Below are positions 47,064 through 56,466 of a stretch of 64,000 nt of DNA, piece by piece. Numbering within the stretch: position 1 is the first letter of the stretch; every line of letters starts with the position of its first letter. Location: the NCBI GenBank assembly GCA_963768715.1, contig CAVYJC010000011.1, forward strand, positions 372,001-436,000, read 5' to 3'. Under the pieces are notes generated by a model. That model made no database searches, was not told the origin of the DNA, and saw only the letters and a list, made by a program, of their open reading frames with translations. The stretch is from DATKEJ01 sp963768715. GTDB lineage: Bacteria > Bacteroidota > Rhodothermia > Rhodothermales > DATKEJ01. The position numbers and the translations under genes were made by a program.

Positions 47064-48511
47064 CACCCAGCGTCGTTGCCGCCGTCTGATCCAGCCAGAC
47101 GGCAAGGGCGTCTCGCAGTGCTGCGACGTAGACCTCTTTCGCATCCAGTCGCTCAAGAACGGCCTCGAAATGCGGAGCGATTCGGGGATCGCCGAGGGAG
47201 TCGAGCATGATATTGTGCCAGAGAATGACCAGCACGCCGCCGAATTCCCTGGTCGCATCAAGAAGCTGCATGGTTGCGTCGATGCCGGCTGCAAGATCCA
47301 AGTCGCGGTATCCAAACAGCGTGGTGTCCATGACCGCAACCGGTATTTCCCAGATATCGAGCGGTTTGTTCGCAACGAGGTCAAAAAGTCGAAACGGGAC
47401 TGTGGTCGCGTTCCGGAAACCTTCCTGTTCGGCAAACCCGAGCGTCGAGTCGATCAGGAAGCCTGTTTCTGCATAGGTCCGAGCCGTTTCCCCGACAAAC
47501 CACCGGAGGTAGTGAGAACGGATGGACTGGAGTCCAATCGAAAGGACATTCTGGAGCCGAGTCTGCTCCTTCTCGACATATCCGGGATGATCCGCCGCAA
47601 AGTAGCTCGCGTGCAGTCCGATCTCGAATCCTCCATTTTCAAGTCGATCGATCGCTTTGCTGATCCATCCGCGTTCGAGCCTGTAATCCACGTCGTACGG
47701 GCCGTGGGCGCCCGCCTTCAGGAACCAGGTCGATCCAAAACCGGCGACAGTTTCAGCGTCCAGCATCGCGTCAAGGGACCGACGGAAGGGGTCCCCGCGC
47801 ATGGCCGACATGGCAAGCGCCGTTGCGAGACGACCCGTTTCTCGGATGCGCCCGCCGGGCTCTCCGCGAAGGACGTGCTTTACCGTTTCGCCGTAGAGGA
47901 TGCCTGGGCGCCATTTTCGGTGGTAATCGATATCGTGCGTGATGCAGATCTGCCGAGCTTCGTCCATTCCACAATCGGCGCCGAACCGAGTGTCCGAGAT
48001 CCTCGAGATGGGTACGAAGGAAGCGACGGTAGCGATCGACCATCGGGTCATAGGCAAGGTCGAAACGAGACTGCAGGCTCTTTGCGTAAGGAAATCGACC
48101 GTGCATATCTCTCGATCGATCGACCCATTCCTGCCAGCCCGAAAGAAAGTAGAAGGCCGAGGCGATGGGGTCCCAGTTGAGCAGGTGGCGGTCCGCCGGC
48201 CCGGCATCTCGGGCACCGAGGGGAAACAGTCTGAGCATGCCTTCCGCATCTCTACCGGGCGGGAACTCTGCCAGGACAGTCCGACTGGCGAAATAGAGCT
48301 CGGTCGCCCCAGCCAATGGAATGCGAAGAACCCTTGTGTCGATGGAGTCGGCATTCGGCCCGTAATAGATCCCTCCAGGATCGATCTCGTCCCGCCCCAC
48401 CCAGTTCGGCTCGAGCCTGATGGGTCTGAGAAGCGACGTCAGAGCATACCGTGCCTTCGGCAGATAGTCGGCAGCACACTCTAGACAACAGGAGATCTTC
48501 GTGTAGGTCAC
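47056..48511 (-). CDS. Polysaccharide deacetylase-like protein with N-terminal DUF7033-type region (frame interrupted)
   Basis: The N-terminal part (ECAADYLPKARYALTSLLRP, LLNWDPIASAFYFLSGWQEW, DPMVDRYRRFLRTHLEDLG) resembles the DUF7033 region that precedes some deacetylases. The second part carries a NodB-like core: ICITHDIDYHRKW (the DHD-like metal site), EIGLHASYFAA, GFLIDSTLGFAE and ILWHN. The frame shifts between 47965 and 47985 by one extra base; joined length is about 484 aa from GTG 48511, though a GTG at 48559 is also open. Probably modifies an envelope polysaccharide. Overlaps the downstream glycosyltransferase. Confidence 0.78.
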
Positions 48512-48533
48512 GGCTATTACGGAGAAACGACCT

Positions 48534-49758
48534 TCAACCCCGTTTACCTTTCGCGCCACCGAAGGCGTTGCGCGACAGCAGGTCGGTGTCGTAGGAATGG
48601 ATCTTGCCGACTTTTCTACGGTGTCGGTCGAGGCCGAGTTCGATGAGCTTTGTCAGGAGTTGGTCGAAAGCGATCCCGGCCGGCTCCCACAGGTAGAAGG
48701 AAAACGAGCCCGGAATCGTGTTGATCTCGTTGAAATAGAGACATTCCGCTGCTGTGTCATAGAGAAAGTCGATTCGAGCCACGCCGGCGCAACCGAGCGT
48801 CTTGAAGATTCGGTAGGCGTGTCGCCGGATGTCGGCCGCGAGGGCTTCCGGAATCTCCGCCGGTATGATGCGGTCGAGTGATGCCATGCCCCGGCCGGTC
48901 GAACTCGACTTGGGTCCTGAATTCTTGCCGCCCCGCTGGTATTTCTGCTCGTATGAGAGAAGCGCCTCGCCTTCGATGCGGACCGGCTCTTCGATTACGC
49001 TCACCTCAGCGCTTCGGGTATCTCCGATCACCGAGCAGTTGAACTCCCTGAGACCTGCAATGCACGTTTCGACAAGGACCTTTCTCATCCAGACGGAAGC
49101 ATTCTTCGATGGCAGACTCGAGCATCTCGACGTCATCCACCCGATGAATGCCTATGGACGAGCCCAGGCGGCACGGCTTTACGATCATCGGAAACCCGAG
49201 CGCCTCCCGGCATTGCCGCATCCGTGAATCTTCCTGATTTCGCCACTCGTCCTCACGTATAACCACGCTGTCGACGACGGGGACATCGGCAGCGGCGCAC
49301 AGCGATTTGGCGAGCGCCTTGTCCATCCCGACAGCCGAGGCAGTTACGTCGGATCCCGTGTATGGAACGTTCAAGGTTTCGAGGAGGCCCTGCAGGCTGC
49401 CATTTTCACCCTCGGCGCCGTGCATGGCGACGAGAATCGCGTCGACCTCCAGTCGGTAGCGTGCGGAAAACAGACGTGCCTTCGTGCCTTCGAGCACGAG
49501 ACGACCTCCGGGTCCCGAAACGGGATCTACCCGATTCGCTGACTTGGTCAAATCACGGGTATTCCGATATCGCTCCAAATCGGCAAGTATGCTGCCGCTG
49601 TGCCACGTACCCCGCTTATCGACGTAGATCGGCACCGCCTCATATGCGGTGTCAGACAGGGCGTGAAGGGCCTGAATTCCTGTGATTACAGAAACCTCGT
49701 GTTCTACCGAGGAGCCACCGAATATCACGCCTATGCGTGTTTGCGAGTTCTCTGCCAA
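48534..49758 (-). CDS. ddl: D-alanine--D-alanine ligase family ATP-grasp enzyme (frame interrupted)
   Basis: Joins two D-alanines for peptidoglycan. RIGVIFGGSSVEHEVSVITG opens the protein, HGAEGENGSLQGLLE and FPMIVKPCRLGSSIGIHRV belong to the ATP-grasp core, and YFNEINTIPGSFSFYLWEP is the C-terminal metal and substrate site. The frame breaks at T3 49081-49083; deleting one base gives LDEKVLVETCIAGLREF and an intact protein of about 407 aa. The NTIPG segment lacks the usual Thr..Ser-x-Tyr-Pro string, so it may be a divergent Ddl or use another second substrate. Divergent from the metallophosphoesterase. Confidence 0.85.
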
Positions 49759-49881
49759 GGATAGCGACTGGTTTGTGCCTCAAATCTAACTGTCGTAGCT
49801 TCCGCGCGTCAAAATCATTTCGCCGGGCGAAATCCCATCTTTCTCTGGCGTCCGGGTGCCGCGGGTAGTGCAGCTGAAGGT

Positions 49882-50584
49882 ATGAAGATCGCTCTTATAT
49901 CGGATATACACTCTAATCTTCAAGCTCTCACGCGTGCGCTGAGCGAGATCGATAGGCTCCGAGTCGATGCCATTTACTGCCTTGGCGACATCGTTGGTTA
50001 CGGGGCAGATCCAGCTCCCTGCGTAGATCTGGTGATGCGATCGTGCAAAGGGCTCGGTACTGGGGAATCACGATCTGGCCGTTGCACGCGATGACGGAAC
50101 GGACTACCTGCCGCGTAGTGGCCAGGCAGCGATCAAACACAATCGGTCAAAATTGAACGGGGCGCAGATCCAGTACCTGGCCTCCCTTCCTTACACCCTC
50201 GTCGTCGACGACTGTACGCTGGTGCACGCAACCCCGAAGGATCCGGAGCACTGGGTTCGGTTCGACACGCTTGGATCCGTGAGGGAACAGTTCGACTATT
50301 TCGACACGACGTTCTGCTTTGTCGGCCATACGCACATCCCGGCTGTTGTGGCGGACAAGATCGGCGTGTTTCGTGTGCGGCCGGGCAGCCGGTACATGAT
50401 CAACGTCGGCAGCGTGGGCCAGCCGCGCGATGATGACGCACGACTGGGATTCGCCGTGTTCGATACGGAAGAGATCAAGCACGAGCTGATTCGTCTTGCC
50501 TATGACGTTGAAGGAGCGTCGAGCCGCATCCTCGCCGAGGGCCTCCCGAAGGATCTGGCAGAAAGGTTGAAGCGGGGCAAATAG
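49882..50584 (+). CDS. Metallophosphoesterase, YfcE/MJ0936 type (frame interrupted)
   Basis: Calcineurin-like phosphodiesterase with all metal motifs in order: DIHSNLQAL (DxH), GDIVGYG (GDxxxxG), GNHD, VHATP, and GHTHIP. The GNHD motif lies after a frame break: removing one G from GGG 50050-50052 gives KGSVLGNHDLAVARDDGTDY and a 233 aa protein, the usual size. Natural substrate unknown. Convergent with pyrC, four bases apart. Confidence 0.85.
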
Positions 50585-50588
50585 ACGC

Positions 50589-51890
50589 TCAGGCGCTGAT
50601 CTGCGTCAGGATCCCCTTGTTGTAAGTCGCCCAGGCACGGCCGCGCATCTTTTCTCCGATGAACGGTGAATTGTGGCTCTTCGACTTCACACAATCGCGC
50701 CCGAAGGTCCACTCGGTATCGGCATCGAACACAGTCAGATTCGCAGGATCGCCAACGTGAACGCTCACGGGCTGCAATCCCAGAATCCGTCTCGGAGCCT
50801 CGGTGATTTTCGAAACGGCATCGGCCAGATCGAGGCGTCCGGCCGCGATGAGCTCGCGCCCGATGAGACCCCAGGCAGTTTCGAGTCCAATGATGCCGAA
50901 CGGAGCCGTAATGTACTCGACCTCCTTCTCGAATGAGGCATGCGGCGCGTGATCGGTGCAGATGGCGTCGATCGTGCCGTCTGCCAAACCTTGTTTCATT
51001 GCCTCCACATCGGCGGCGGATCGAAGTGGAGGATGCATCTTCGTGTTTGTGGAATAGTCGGAAGTTTCGACGGCTTCATCCGTGAGCGAGAAATGATGAG
51101 TGCAAACCTCTGCCGTCACACGTATCCCGCGCGCCTTGGCCTCTCTAACGAGATCGACCGACCGAGCAGTCGAAATATGGGCAACATGGAGCCGGCCGCC
51201 GGTGAACTCGGACAGCAAGATGTCACGTGCTACCATGACGTCTTCCGACAGGCCCGGGATTCCGGGCAGTCCGAGCCGCGTCGCGACCGATCCCTCATGC
51301 ATCTGGCCGCCGCGGTTCAGCTCCAGATCTTCCATGTGGTTGATGATCGGCGCGTTGAGCATCGAGGAGTACTCGAGAGCGCGCCGCATAAGACCGGCAT
51401 CGTAAACGGGAGACCCGTCGTCACTGAATGCTACTGCGCCTCCTTCCTGCAGATCGGCCATTTCAGCAAGCTCTTTCCCTTCTCTGTGCTTGGATACGCA
51501 GGCGATGGGATAAACGTCAACCGGCAGCTTCTCGGCCCGTTCAATTATGAACTCCACGACATCTCGCGTGTGCGTGGGAGGATCGGTGTTCGGCATGCAT
51601 GCGACCGCCGTGAATCCTCCGTAAGCCGCCGCGGCACACCCGGTCACGATTGTTTCTTTGTATTCGAAACCAGGTTCGCGAAGATGGACGTGCATGTCCA
51701 TCCAGCCCGGGGAGATGTAACGTCCCGAACAGTCGAGCGTGATCCCGTCGGATACATCATCCAGACTGGGACCTATCTCAGCGATGACGCCGTTCCGAAC
51801 GAGCAGATCGGCCCGTATGACTTGTCCGGATTTCGGATCTACGATCGATCCACCTCTAAGCAGGAGATTCGGTTGGGGTTGTTGTGTCAT
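50589..51890 (-). CDS. pyrC: Dihydroorotase (class I)
   Basis: Zinc amidohydrolase of pyrimidine synthesis, 433 aa. The metal motif HxH is H67-x-H69 in GWMDMHVHLREPGFEYKET; MPNTDPPTHT, HMEDLELNRGG, HVAHISTARSV and CTDHAPH complete the active site. The length and motif set match active class I enzymes rather than inactive PyrC-like proteins. It begins two bases after the upstream peptidase stop, so is probably the last gene of the haoO-kynU-peptidase-pyrC run. Confidence 0.94.
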   Translation of the reverse strand: MTQQPQPNLLLRGGSIVDPKSGQVIRADLLVRNGVIAEIGPSLDDVSDGITLDCSGRYISPGWMDMHVHLREPGFEYKETIVTGCAAAAYGGFTAVACMPNTDPPTHTRDVVEFIIERAEKLPVDVYPIACVSKHREGKELAEMADLQEGGAVAFSDDGSPVYDAGLMRRALEYSSMLNAPIINHMEDLELNRGGQMHEGSVATRLGLPGIPGLSEDVMVARDILLSEFTGGRLHVAHISTARSVDLVREAKARGIRVTAEVCTHHFSLTDEAVETSDYSTNTKMHPPLRSAADVEAMKQGLADGTIDAICTDHAPHASFEKEVEYITAPFGIIGLETAWGLIGRELIAAGRLDLADAVSKITEAPRRILGLQPVSVHVGDPANLTVFDADTEWTFGRDCVKSKSHNSPFIGEKMRGRAWATYNKGILTQISA

Positions 51891-51892
51891 TC

Positions 51893-54202
51893 CTATTGCT
51901 GACCCGGATGTGTATTGGAGACGATAAAATCGGTCATCATGTTGTGAAGATGGAACTCGGCATCGTTCCCCTGAATCGCATGATCCTTGCCCGGATATAC
52001 CATGAAACGGAACTGCTTGTGAGCCTTCTCCAGCGCATCGATCAGTTGGATCGAGTTCTGAAAATGTACATTATCGTCCATATCTCCATGCACGATAAGA
52101 AGGCGCTGATTTTCGGCCATTCGATCGACATGACTGATCGGCGATGCGACGGCGTATCCTTCGGGATTCTTCTGAGGCGTTGACATGTATCGCTCAGTGT
52201 AGATCGTGTCGTACTGGCGCCAGGTAGATACTGGCGCAACGGCGATGCCGAAGTCAAAGGTTTCGGGACCGTCACCTGTGAACATGGACATCAGCGTCAT
52301 GAACCCACCGTAGCTCCAGCCCCAGATACCAACATGTTCGGGATCGATGTACTCCTGTTCCTTAAGCCACTTGGCTGCGGCGATCTGATCCTGAGCTTCC
52401 AGGACGCCAAGCTGTTTGTACGGGGCGCTTTCGAACACCTTCCCGCGTCCGCCCGTACCCCGGTTATCGACACACGCGAGCACAATGTCGTAGTTGTCAG
52501 CGAGCATTTGAAACCAGAGTCTGCGTGTTCCCAGCCAGGCCTTGCGCACACGCTGCGACGCGGGACCGCCGTACACGAACATGAGCAATGGGTAGCGTTT
52601 CGCGGTCGAGAACGTACGTGGTTTCACGAGGTAGGCATTCAGCATTTCGCCTTCCGCACCGGGGATTTTGACGAACTCGAGCGGATGAATTTGATACTCT
52701 TCCAGTCGTGTCTTTAGATCCGCGTTGTCTCCCAGCGTGCTGAGCACTTCCCCTTCAGCGTTTCGAAGGGTCACCGTTTCGGGCGCTTCCGAGGTCGAAT
52801 AGCGGTCGATGAAGTACTTGCGATCAGACGAAAGACTGACCTCATGCCAACCCTCCTCTCTCGTTATCCTTTCCGGCGTAGCACCGAAGGTGAGACTGTC
52901 GGCGGAAAACGGCAGCCGGTAGAGCTGGCGCTCTGTCGCACCGGCTATCGTTGCCGAGAAATAGATTTCCCCTTTATCCTCGTCGACACCATTGAACGTG
53001 GTCACGTCCCACTCGCCATTTGTCAGCTTACCGACGCGCTCGCCAGTATTGTTGTGGAGATAAAGATGCCGGTAACCATCTTCCTCGCTCGTCCACACGA
53101 AGTGCTTTTCGTCCTGGAGAAACGTGAGCTTCTTGACATCGAGATCGTTAAACCCCGTCTCCGCATTGATGTACGCAGCATCGCTCTCTCTTAGCACGAC
53201 CCGGGATTCTTTCGTCACTGGATTCAGGTACATCAGATCGAGATGGTTCTGGTCGCGATTCTCGCGAAAAACCCAGACATAAGAGACGCTGTCGATAGGC
53301 GGGGTCCAACCAATTCCGTTCAGGTACTCGTGCTGGTCACCCCCCGAATACCACGTATCCGTGTCGAAGAACGACGTTTGCATGGAATCGACGTCGATCA
53401 GGCCGATCCTGATTTCGCTGTTTCGCTCGCCGGCCTTCGGATAACGGAACCTCTTGAACTCGGGATACAGTCCTCGATTGTCCGCCAGCCAGTAGTCGCG
53501 CGTTCGCGTTTCGTCGAACTGCATGAATGCCAGGTAGCGCCCGTCAGGGCTCCATCTCCATGCATCCCTGATTCCGAACTCTTCCTCGTACACCCAGTCT
53601 GATGTACCGTTGATGATGGCGCCCGGTCCACCGTCTCTAGTCAGCTGTGTTTCCTTGCCGCTTTCTACGTCGACGATGAAGAGATTCCGGTTCCGGACAA
53701 AACCTATCCGTTTGCCAGAAGGATCAAACTTGGCGAACATTTGGGGACCGAATTCGCGGTCGCTGAGCGGCGAAAGGTGCCCGGACTCAAGATCGAGAAC
53801 GTAGTAATACCCTTTTGTATTGAGGCGCCAAACCTTCTCTGAATCGGTGTAGAGCAGCACCTTGCGGCCGTTCGGTCCAGGCTGGTAGTCTTCGATCCTG
53901 AGTTGCTCCTTCGTATCGGGCTCAATCAAGTCGGCGCCATCGACGACGAGTTCTTCTGTTCCGTCCACGAGATTGAACGACACGATGTCAGTCCCCCCAT
54001 CGTCTCTTCCGCTGATGAACGAAACGATGGGACCTTCATCGGCCCACCGACCCGTCGCCAAGGTGCGCTGCTCGAATTTCGGTTCGAGGAAGAGATCCTC
54101 GTTCGTCAGGGCGGGAATTTCGCCAGTCTGGGCCGCGGCGCTGCCCGCCGCGATTACCACAAACAGTGCAACGCGGACGGAGTACGAGCTACGAGACATC
54201 AT
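51893..54202 (-). CDS. S9B peptidase (dipeptidyl peptidase IV-like), secreted
   Basis: Serine exopeptidase releasing Xaa-Pro/Ala dipeptides. 769 aa with a signal peptide (VALFVVIAAGSAAAQ). A beta-propeller occupies about residues 45-500, including the substrate N-terminus clamp Glu pair E206-E207 (DWVYEEEFG). The alpha/beta hydrolase domain has VDNRGTGGRGK, nucleophile S630 (GWSYGGF), D710 (GDMDDNVHF) and H741 (PGKDHAIQG), almost at the numbering of human DPP4. Probably periplasmic, feeding peptide catabolism. Confidence 0.95.
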   Translation of the reverse strand: MMSRSSYSVRVALFVVIAAGSAAAQTGEIPALTNEDLFLEPKFEQRTLATGRWADEGPIVSFISGRDDGGTDIVSFNLVDGTEELVVDGADLIEPDTKEQLRIEDYQPGPNGRKVLLYTDSEKVWRLNTKGYYYVLDLESGHLSPLSDREFGPQMFAKFDPSGKRIGFVRNRNLFIVDVESGKETQLTRDGGPGAIINGTSDWVYEEEFGIRDAWRWSPDGRYLAFMQFDETRTRDYWLADNRGLYPEFKRFRYPKAGERNSEIRIGLIDVDSMQTSFFDTDTWYSGGDQHEYLNGIGWTPPIDSVSYVWVFRENRDQNHLDLMYLNPVTKESRVVLRESDAAYINAETGFNDLDVKKLTFLQDEKHFVWTSEEDGYRHLYLHNNTGERVGKLTNGEWDVTTFNGVDEDKGEIYFSATIAGATERQLYRLPFSADSLTFGATPERITREEGWHEVSLSSDRKYFIDRYSTSEAPETVTLRNAEGEVLSTLGDNADLKTRLEEYQIHPLEFVKIPGAEGEMLNAYLVKPRTFSTAKRYPLLMFVYGGPASQRVRKAWLGTRRLWFQMLADNYDIVLACVDNRGTGGRGKVFESAPYKQLGVLEAQDQIAAAKWLKEQEYIDPEHVGIWGWSYGGFMTLMSMFTGDGPETFDFGIAVAPVSTWRQYDTIYTERYMSTPQKNPEGYAVASPISHVDRMAENQRLLIVHGDMDDNVHFQNSIQLIDALEKAHKQFRFMVYPGKDHAIQGNDAEFHLHNMMTDFIVSNTHPGQQ

Positions 54203-54270
54203 TTCGTTCTGTTCTTCAGGGGTCGCGCCTTCTAACTGTCACGGGATTACTTGTTTCCGGAGTAGACTGT

Positions 54271-55530
54271 TCAGGTGCAGACACGTTCGAGTATCTCGCC
54301 GAATCTTACGACGTCGGAATAAGAATTGTAGAGAGGTACGGCCGCAATCCGAATAACATTCGGTTCTCTGTAGTCGCAGGCAACACCATTCGCCTCGAGG
54401 GCCTCGAAGATCTCTCGGCTGTGTCGTTCGAAAAAGATTGAAAGCTGGCATCCTGACGATCCCTCTGCTGACGGCGTGATTATGCGAAACGGTCCTTCGA
54501 CGTCCGCAAGAACCTCACGCATGAATGCGCTGAGGCGTCTTCTCTTTTCGTGGAGCGCATCCATCCCGGCCGTTTCGAATATCTCGAGAGAGGCACGTAG
54601 CGCTGCGAGTTGCAGGATCGGGGGACCGCTCACCTGCCAGCCATCGGCCGATTCCGAAGCGGCGAAGGTCGGCGGCATTTCGAAGCGTGTGGCCGGATCG
54701 TGGCCCCACCAGCCCGCGAGGCGGTTCTTCGTACTGTCTCGCGCATGCCGTTCATGGATGAAGGCGCCCGCAATCGCGCCAGGTCCGGCATTCAGATATT
54801 TGTAGCTGCACCACACGGCAAAGTCACATCCCCACTCGTGAAGATGCAGCGGCACGTTGCCGACAGCGTGCGCGAGGTCAAATCCGACTGGAATGTTCAG
54901 CGTCTGGCCTGTTCTCGAAATCACCTCCATGTCCAGGACCTGGCCCGAGTAGTAGTTGAGTCCGCCGAGCACTACGAGAGAAATCTGATCGGTTTGATCC
55001 TCCATTACCCGGACAATGTCTTCGGTGCGGAGAATGTCTTCGCCGGAGCGTGGGTTGAGCTCGATCAGATGGTCATCAGGGCTCAGCCCGCGGAAACGTA
55101 GCTGCGACTCGACGGCATACCTGTCCGACGGGAAGGCATTCGCTTCCATTACGATGCGAGATCTTGTGCCGGAAGGCTGGAAGAACGTGGCCATCATGAG
55201 GTGGAGGTTCACGGTGAGGCTGTTCATCACGACCACCTCGTGCGGCAATCCCCCAACCAGGGCGGCTACCGCTGGACACACCGACTCGTGGTACTTGAGC
55301 CACGGCTCGTCACCTTCGAAATGCCCGGCGACACCCAATCGTCGCCACTTCTCGAGCTCCAGTGAAACGTAGGAGTGCACCGATTTCGGTTGCAGACCAA
55401 GAGAGTTTCCGACCAGATAAATAATGTCGTCGCCGCCCGGCACGGTCGGTACGTAGAACAAGTCCCGAAACGATCTGAGCGGATCGGATTCGTCCATCTC
55501 CCGAGCCCTTATCTTCAAATCAGCGCGCAT
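54271..55530 (-). CDS. kynU: Kynureninase
   Basis: PLP enzyme cleaving kynurenine or 3-hydroxykynurenine to anthranilate or 3-hydroxyanthranilate plus alanine. 419 aa. IYLVGNSLGLQPKS and HEVVVMNSLTVNLH are family signatures; the PLP lysine is K244 in WCSYKYLNAGPGAIAG and D218 in VGFDLAHAVGN pairs with the cofactor nitrogen. Next to haoO, so the substrate is probably 3-hydroxykynurenine. Tryptophan dioxygenase, formamidase and kynurenine monooxygenase are not in the window. Confidence 0.95.
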   Translation of the reverse strand: MRADLKIRAREMDESDPLRSFRDLFYVPTVPGGDDIIYLVGNSLGLQPKSVHSYVSLELEKWRRLGVAGHFEGDEPWLKYHESVCPAVAALVGGLPHEVVVMNSLTVNLHLMMATFFQPSGTRSRIVMEANAFPSDRYAVESQLRFRGLSPDDHLIELNPRSGEDILRTEDIVRVMEDQTDQISLVVLGGLNYYSGQVLDMEVISRTGQTLNIPVGFDLAHAVGNVPLHLHEWGCDFAVWCSYKYLNAGPGAIAGAFIHERHARDSTKNRLAGWWGHDPATRFEMPPTFAASESADGWQVSGPPILQLAALRASLEIFETAGMDALHEKRRRLSAFMREVLADVEGPFRIITPSAEGSSGCQLSIFFERHSREIFEALEANGVACDYREPNVIRIAAVPLYNSYSDVVRFGEILERVCT

Positions 55531-55606
55531 AGGCTCCAGGTCCAGGGGGCATGCTCACAAAGCTGTTCGGGGTTCGATCGAATAGATGCGGCCGCGCCAC
55601 CACGGG

Positions 55607-56140
55607 TCAGCCCGCACTCTGTTCGTCAGGCAGCGCCATAACCGCCCCACATCTCTTGCAGGTTCGATACAGCTCGGAGTCGTGAAAGCGCTCCAGAACC
55701 GGGGGCAGTTGCTCGACGATGTCGTCGACATGGAAATATTCATCATGGAGTTTGTTGCCACAGGATTCGCAGAACCACACGATTCCGTCCGTTTCTTCAT
55801 CCGATCGAATCTTCTGCACAACAATGCCAAGGGTTCCGGCCGGTCGTCTCGGCGAGTGCGGTACGCGCGGCGGAAGGAGGAACATCTCGCCTTCTTTGAT
55901 AGGGATATCAGCCGGCTGCCCATCCAGCATGACCTTGAGCAGGATATCGCCTTCGATCTGGTAAAAGAACTCCTCACTTTCGTTGAAGTGATAGTCATTT
56001 CTCGCGTTGGGACCCCCGACTACCAAGATGATGAAATCGTCGGACGGCTCGTAGATGTACCTGCTCCCAAGCGGTGGCTTGAGCAAGTGCCTGTTGTCCT
56101 CTACCCATTTCTTGAAGTCGAGCGGCGGGAGGAGCCTCAT
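55607..56140 (-). CDS. haoO: 3-hydroxyanthranilate 3,4-dioxygenase
   Basis: Cupin iron enzyme opening 3-hydroxyanthranilate, whose product cyclises to quinolinate. 177 aa. Iron ligands H51, E57 (YHFNESEEFFYQ) and H95 (PPRVPHSPRRP) are visible. The C-terminus has a rubredoxin-like second metal site, C124-x2-C127 (WFCESCG) and C161-x2-C164 (RTCKRCG), as in bacterial enzymes of this family. First gene of the haoO-kynU run, 76 bases before kynU. Confidence 0.95.
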   Translation of the reverse strand: MRLLPPLDFKKWVEDNRHLLKPPLGSRYIYEPSDDFIILVVGGPNARNDYHFNESEEFFYQIEGDILLKVMLDGQPADIPIKEGEMFLLPPRVPHSPRRPAGTLGIVVQKIRSDEETDGIVWFCESCGNKLHDEYFHVDDIVEQLPPVLERFHDSELYRTCKRCGAVMALPDEQSAG

Positions 56141-56466
56141 GGCGGTTCAGGATTGTGGCCAACGCGGGCCGTGAAAATTGCGTTGTGTTGAATTTAAAGC
56201 AGTTGGTGCCAGGAACTTGGAAAGATCAAAGCGTCTTTTGTCAATACCTTTATAGAGGTTAGCGTTATTGCTCGTTACTTAAAGTGTAGGACGAGATGAA
56301 GGCATCGCCACGAGCCGCGATTCGGGGCGCTTTTGAAACTATCGGGTGGCAACTCCGATTGCAACCTGCGGTCAATGGTTTCCATCGCGAAGCCGATTGC
56401 TTCACGTACGGAACGAATTGTAAGTTGCGCCGATCAAATGACCGCACATTATAGCGAGAATAGCTA
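56141..56466. other. Divergent intergenic region, no gene seen
   Basis: 326 bases between haoO (minus) and gcvT (plus). Less G+C-rich than its surroundings. No convincing reading frame, hairpin with T-tract, or riboswitch. One plus-strand TTG-N21-TAAGTTGC upstream of gcvT weakly resembles a Bacteroidota promoter; I see no recognisable glycine-riboswitch core. Confidence 0.6.

Noticed and set aside
46906..48180. 424-codon plus-strand open frame
   Set aside because: Antisense to the polysaccharide deacetylase and glycosyltransferase, both supported by clear motifs; its own translation shows no recognisable fold.
42257..50584. Degenerating pseudogene region
   Set aside because: plsY, purM and ddl are normally essential, all motifs are preserved, and breaks are single bases often in homopolymers; no premature stops or larger deletions accompany them.
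56141..56466. Glycine riboswitch or other leader upstream of gcvT
   Set aside because: No conserved aptamer core or following terminator/antiterminator pair could be recognised in the 326-base region.
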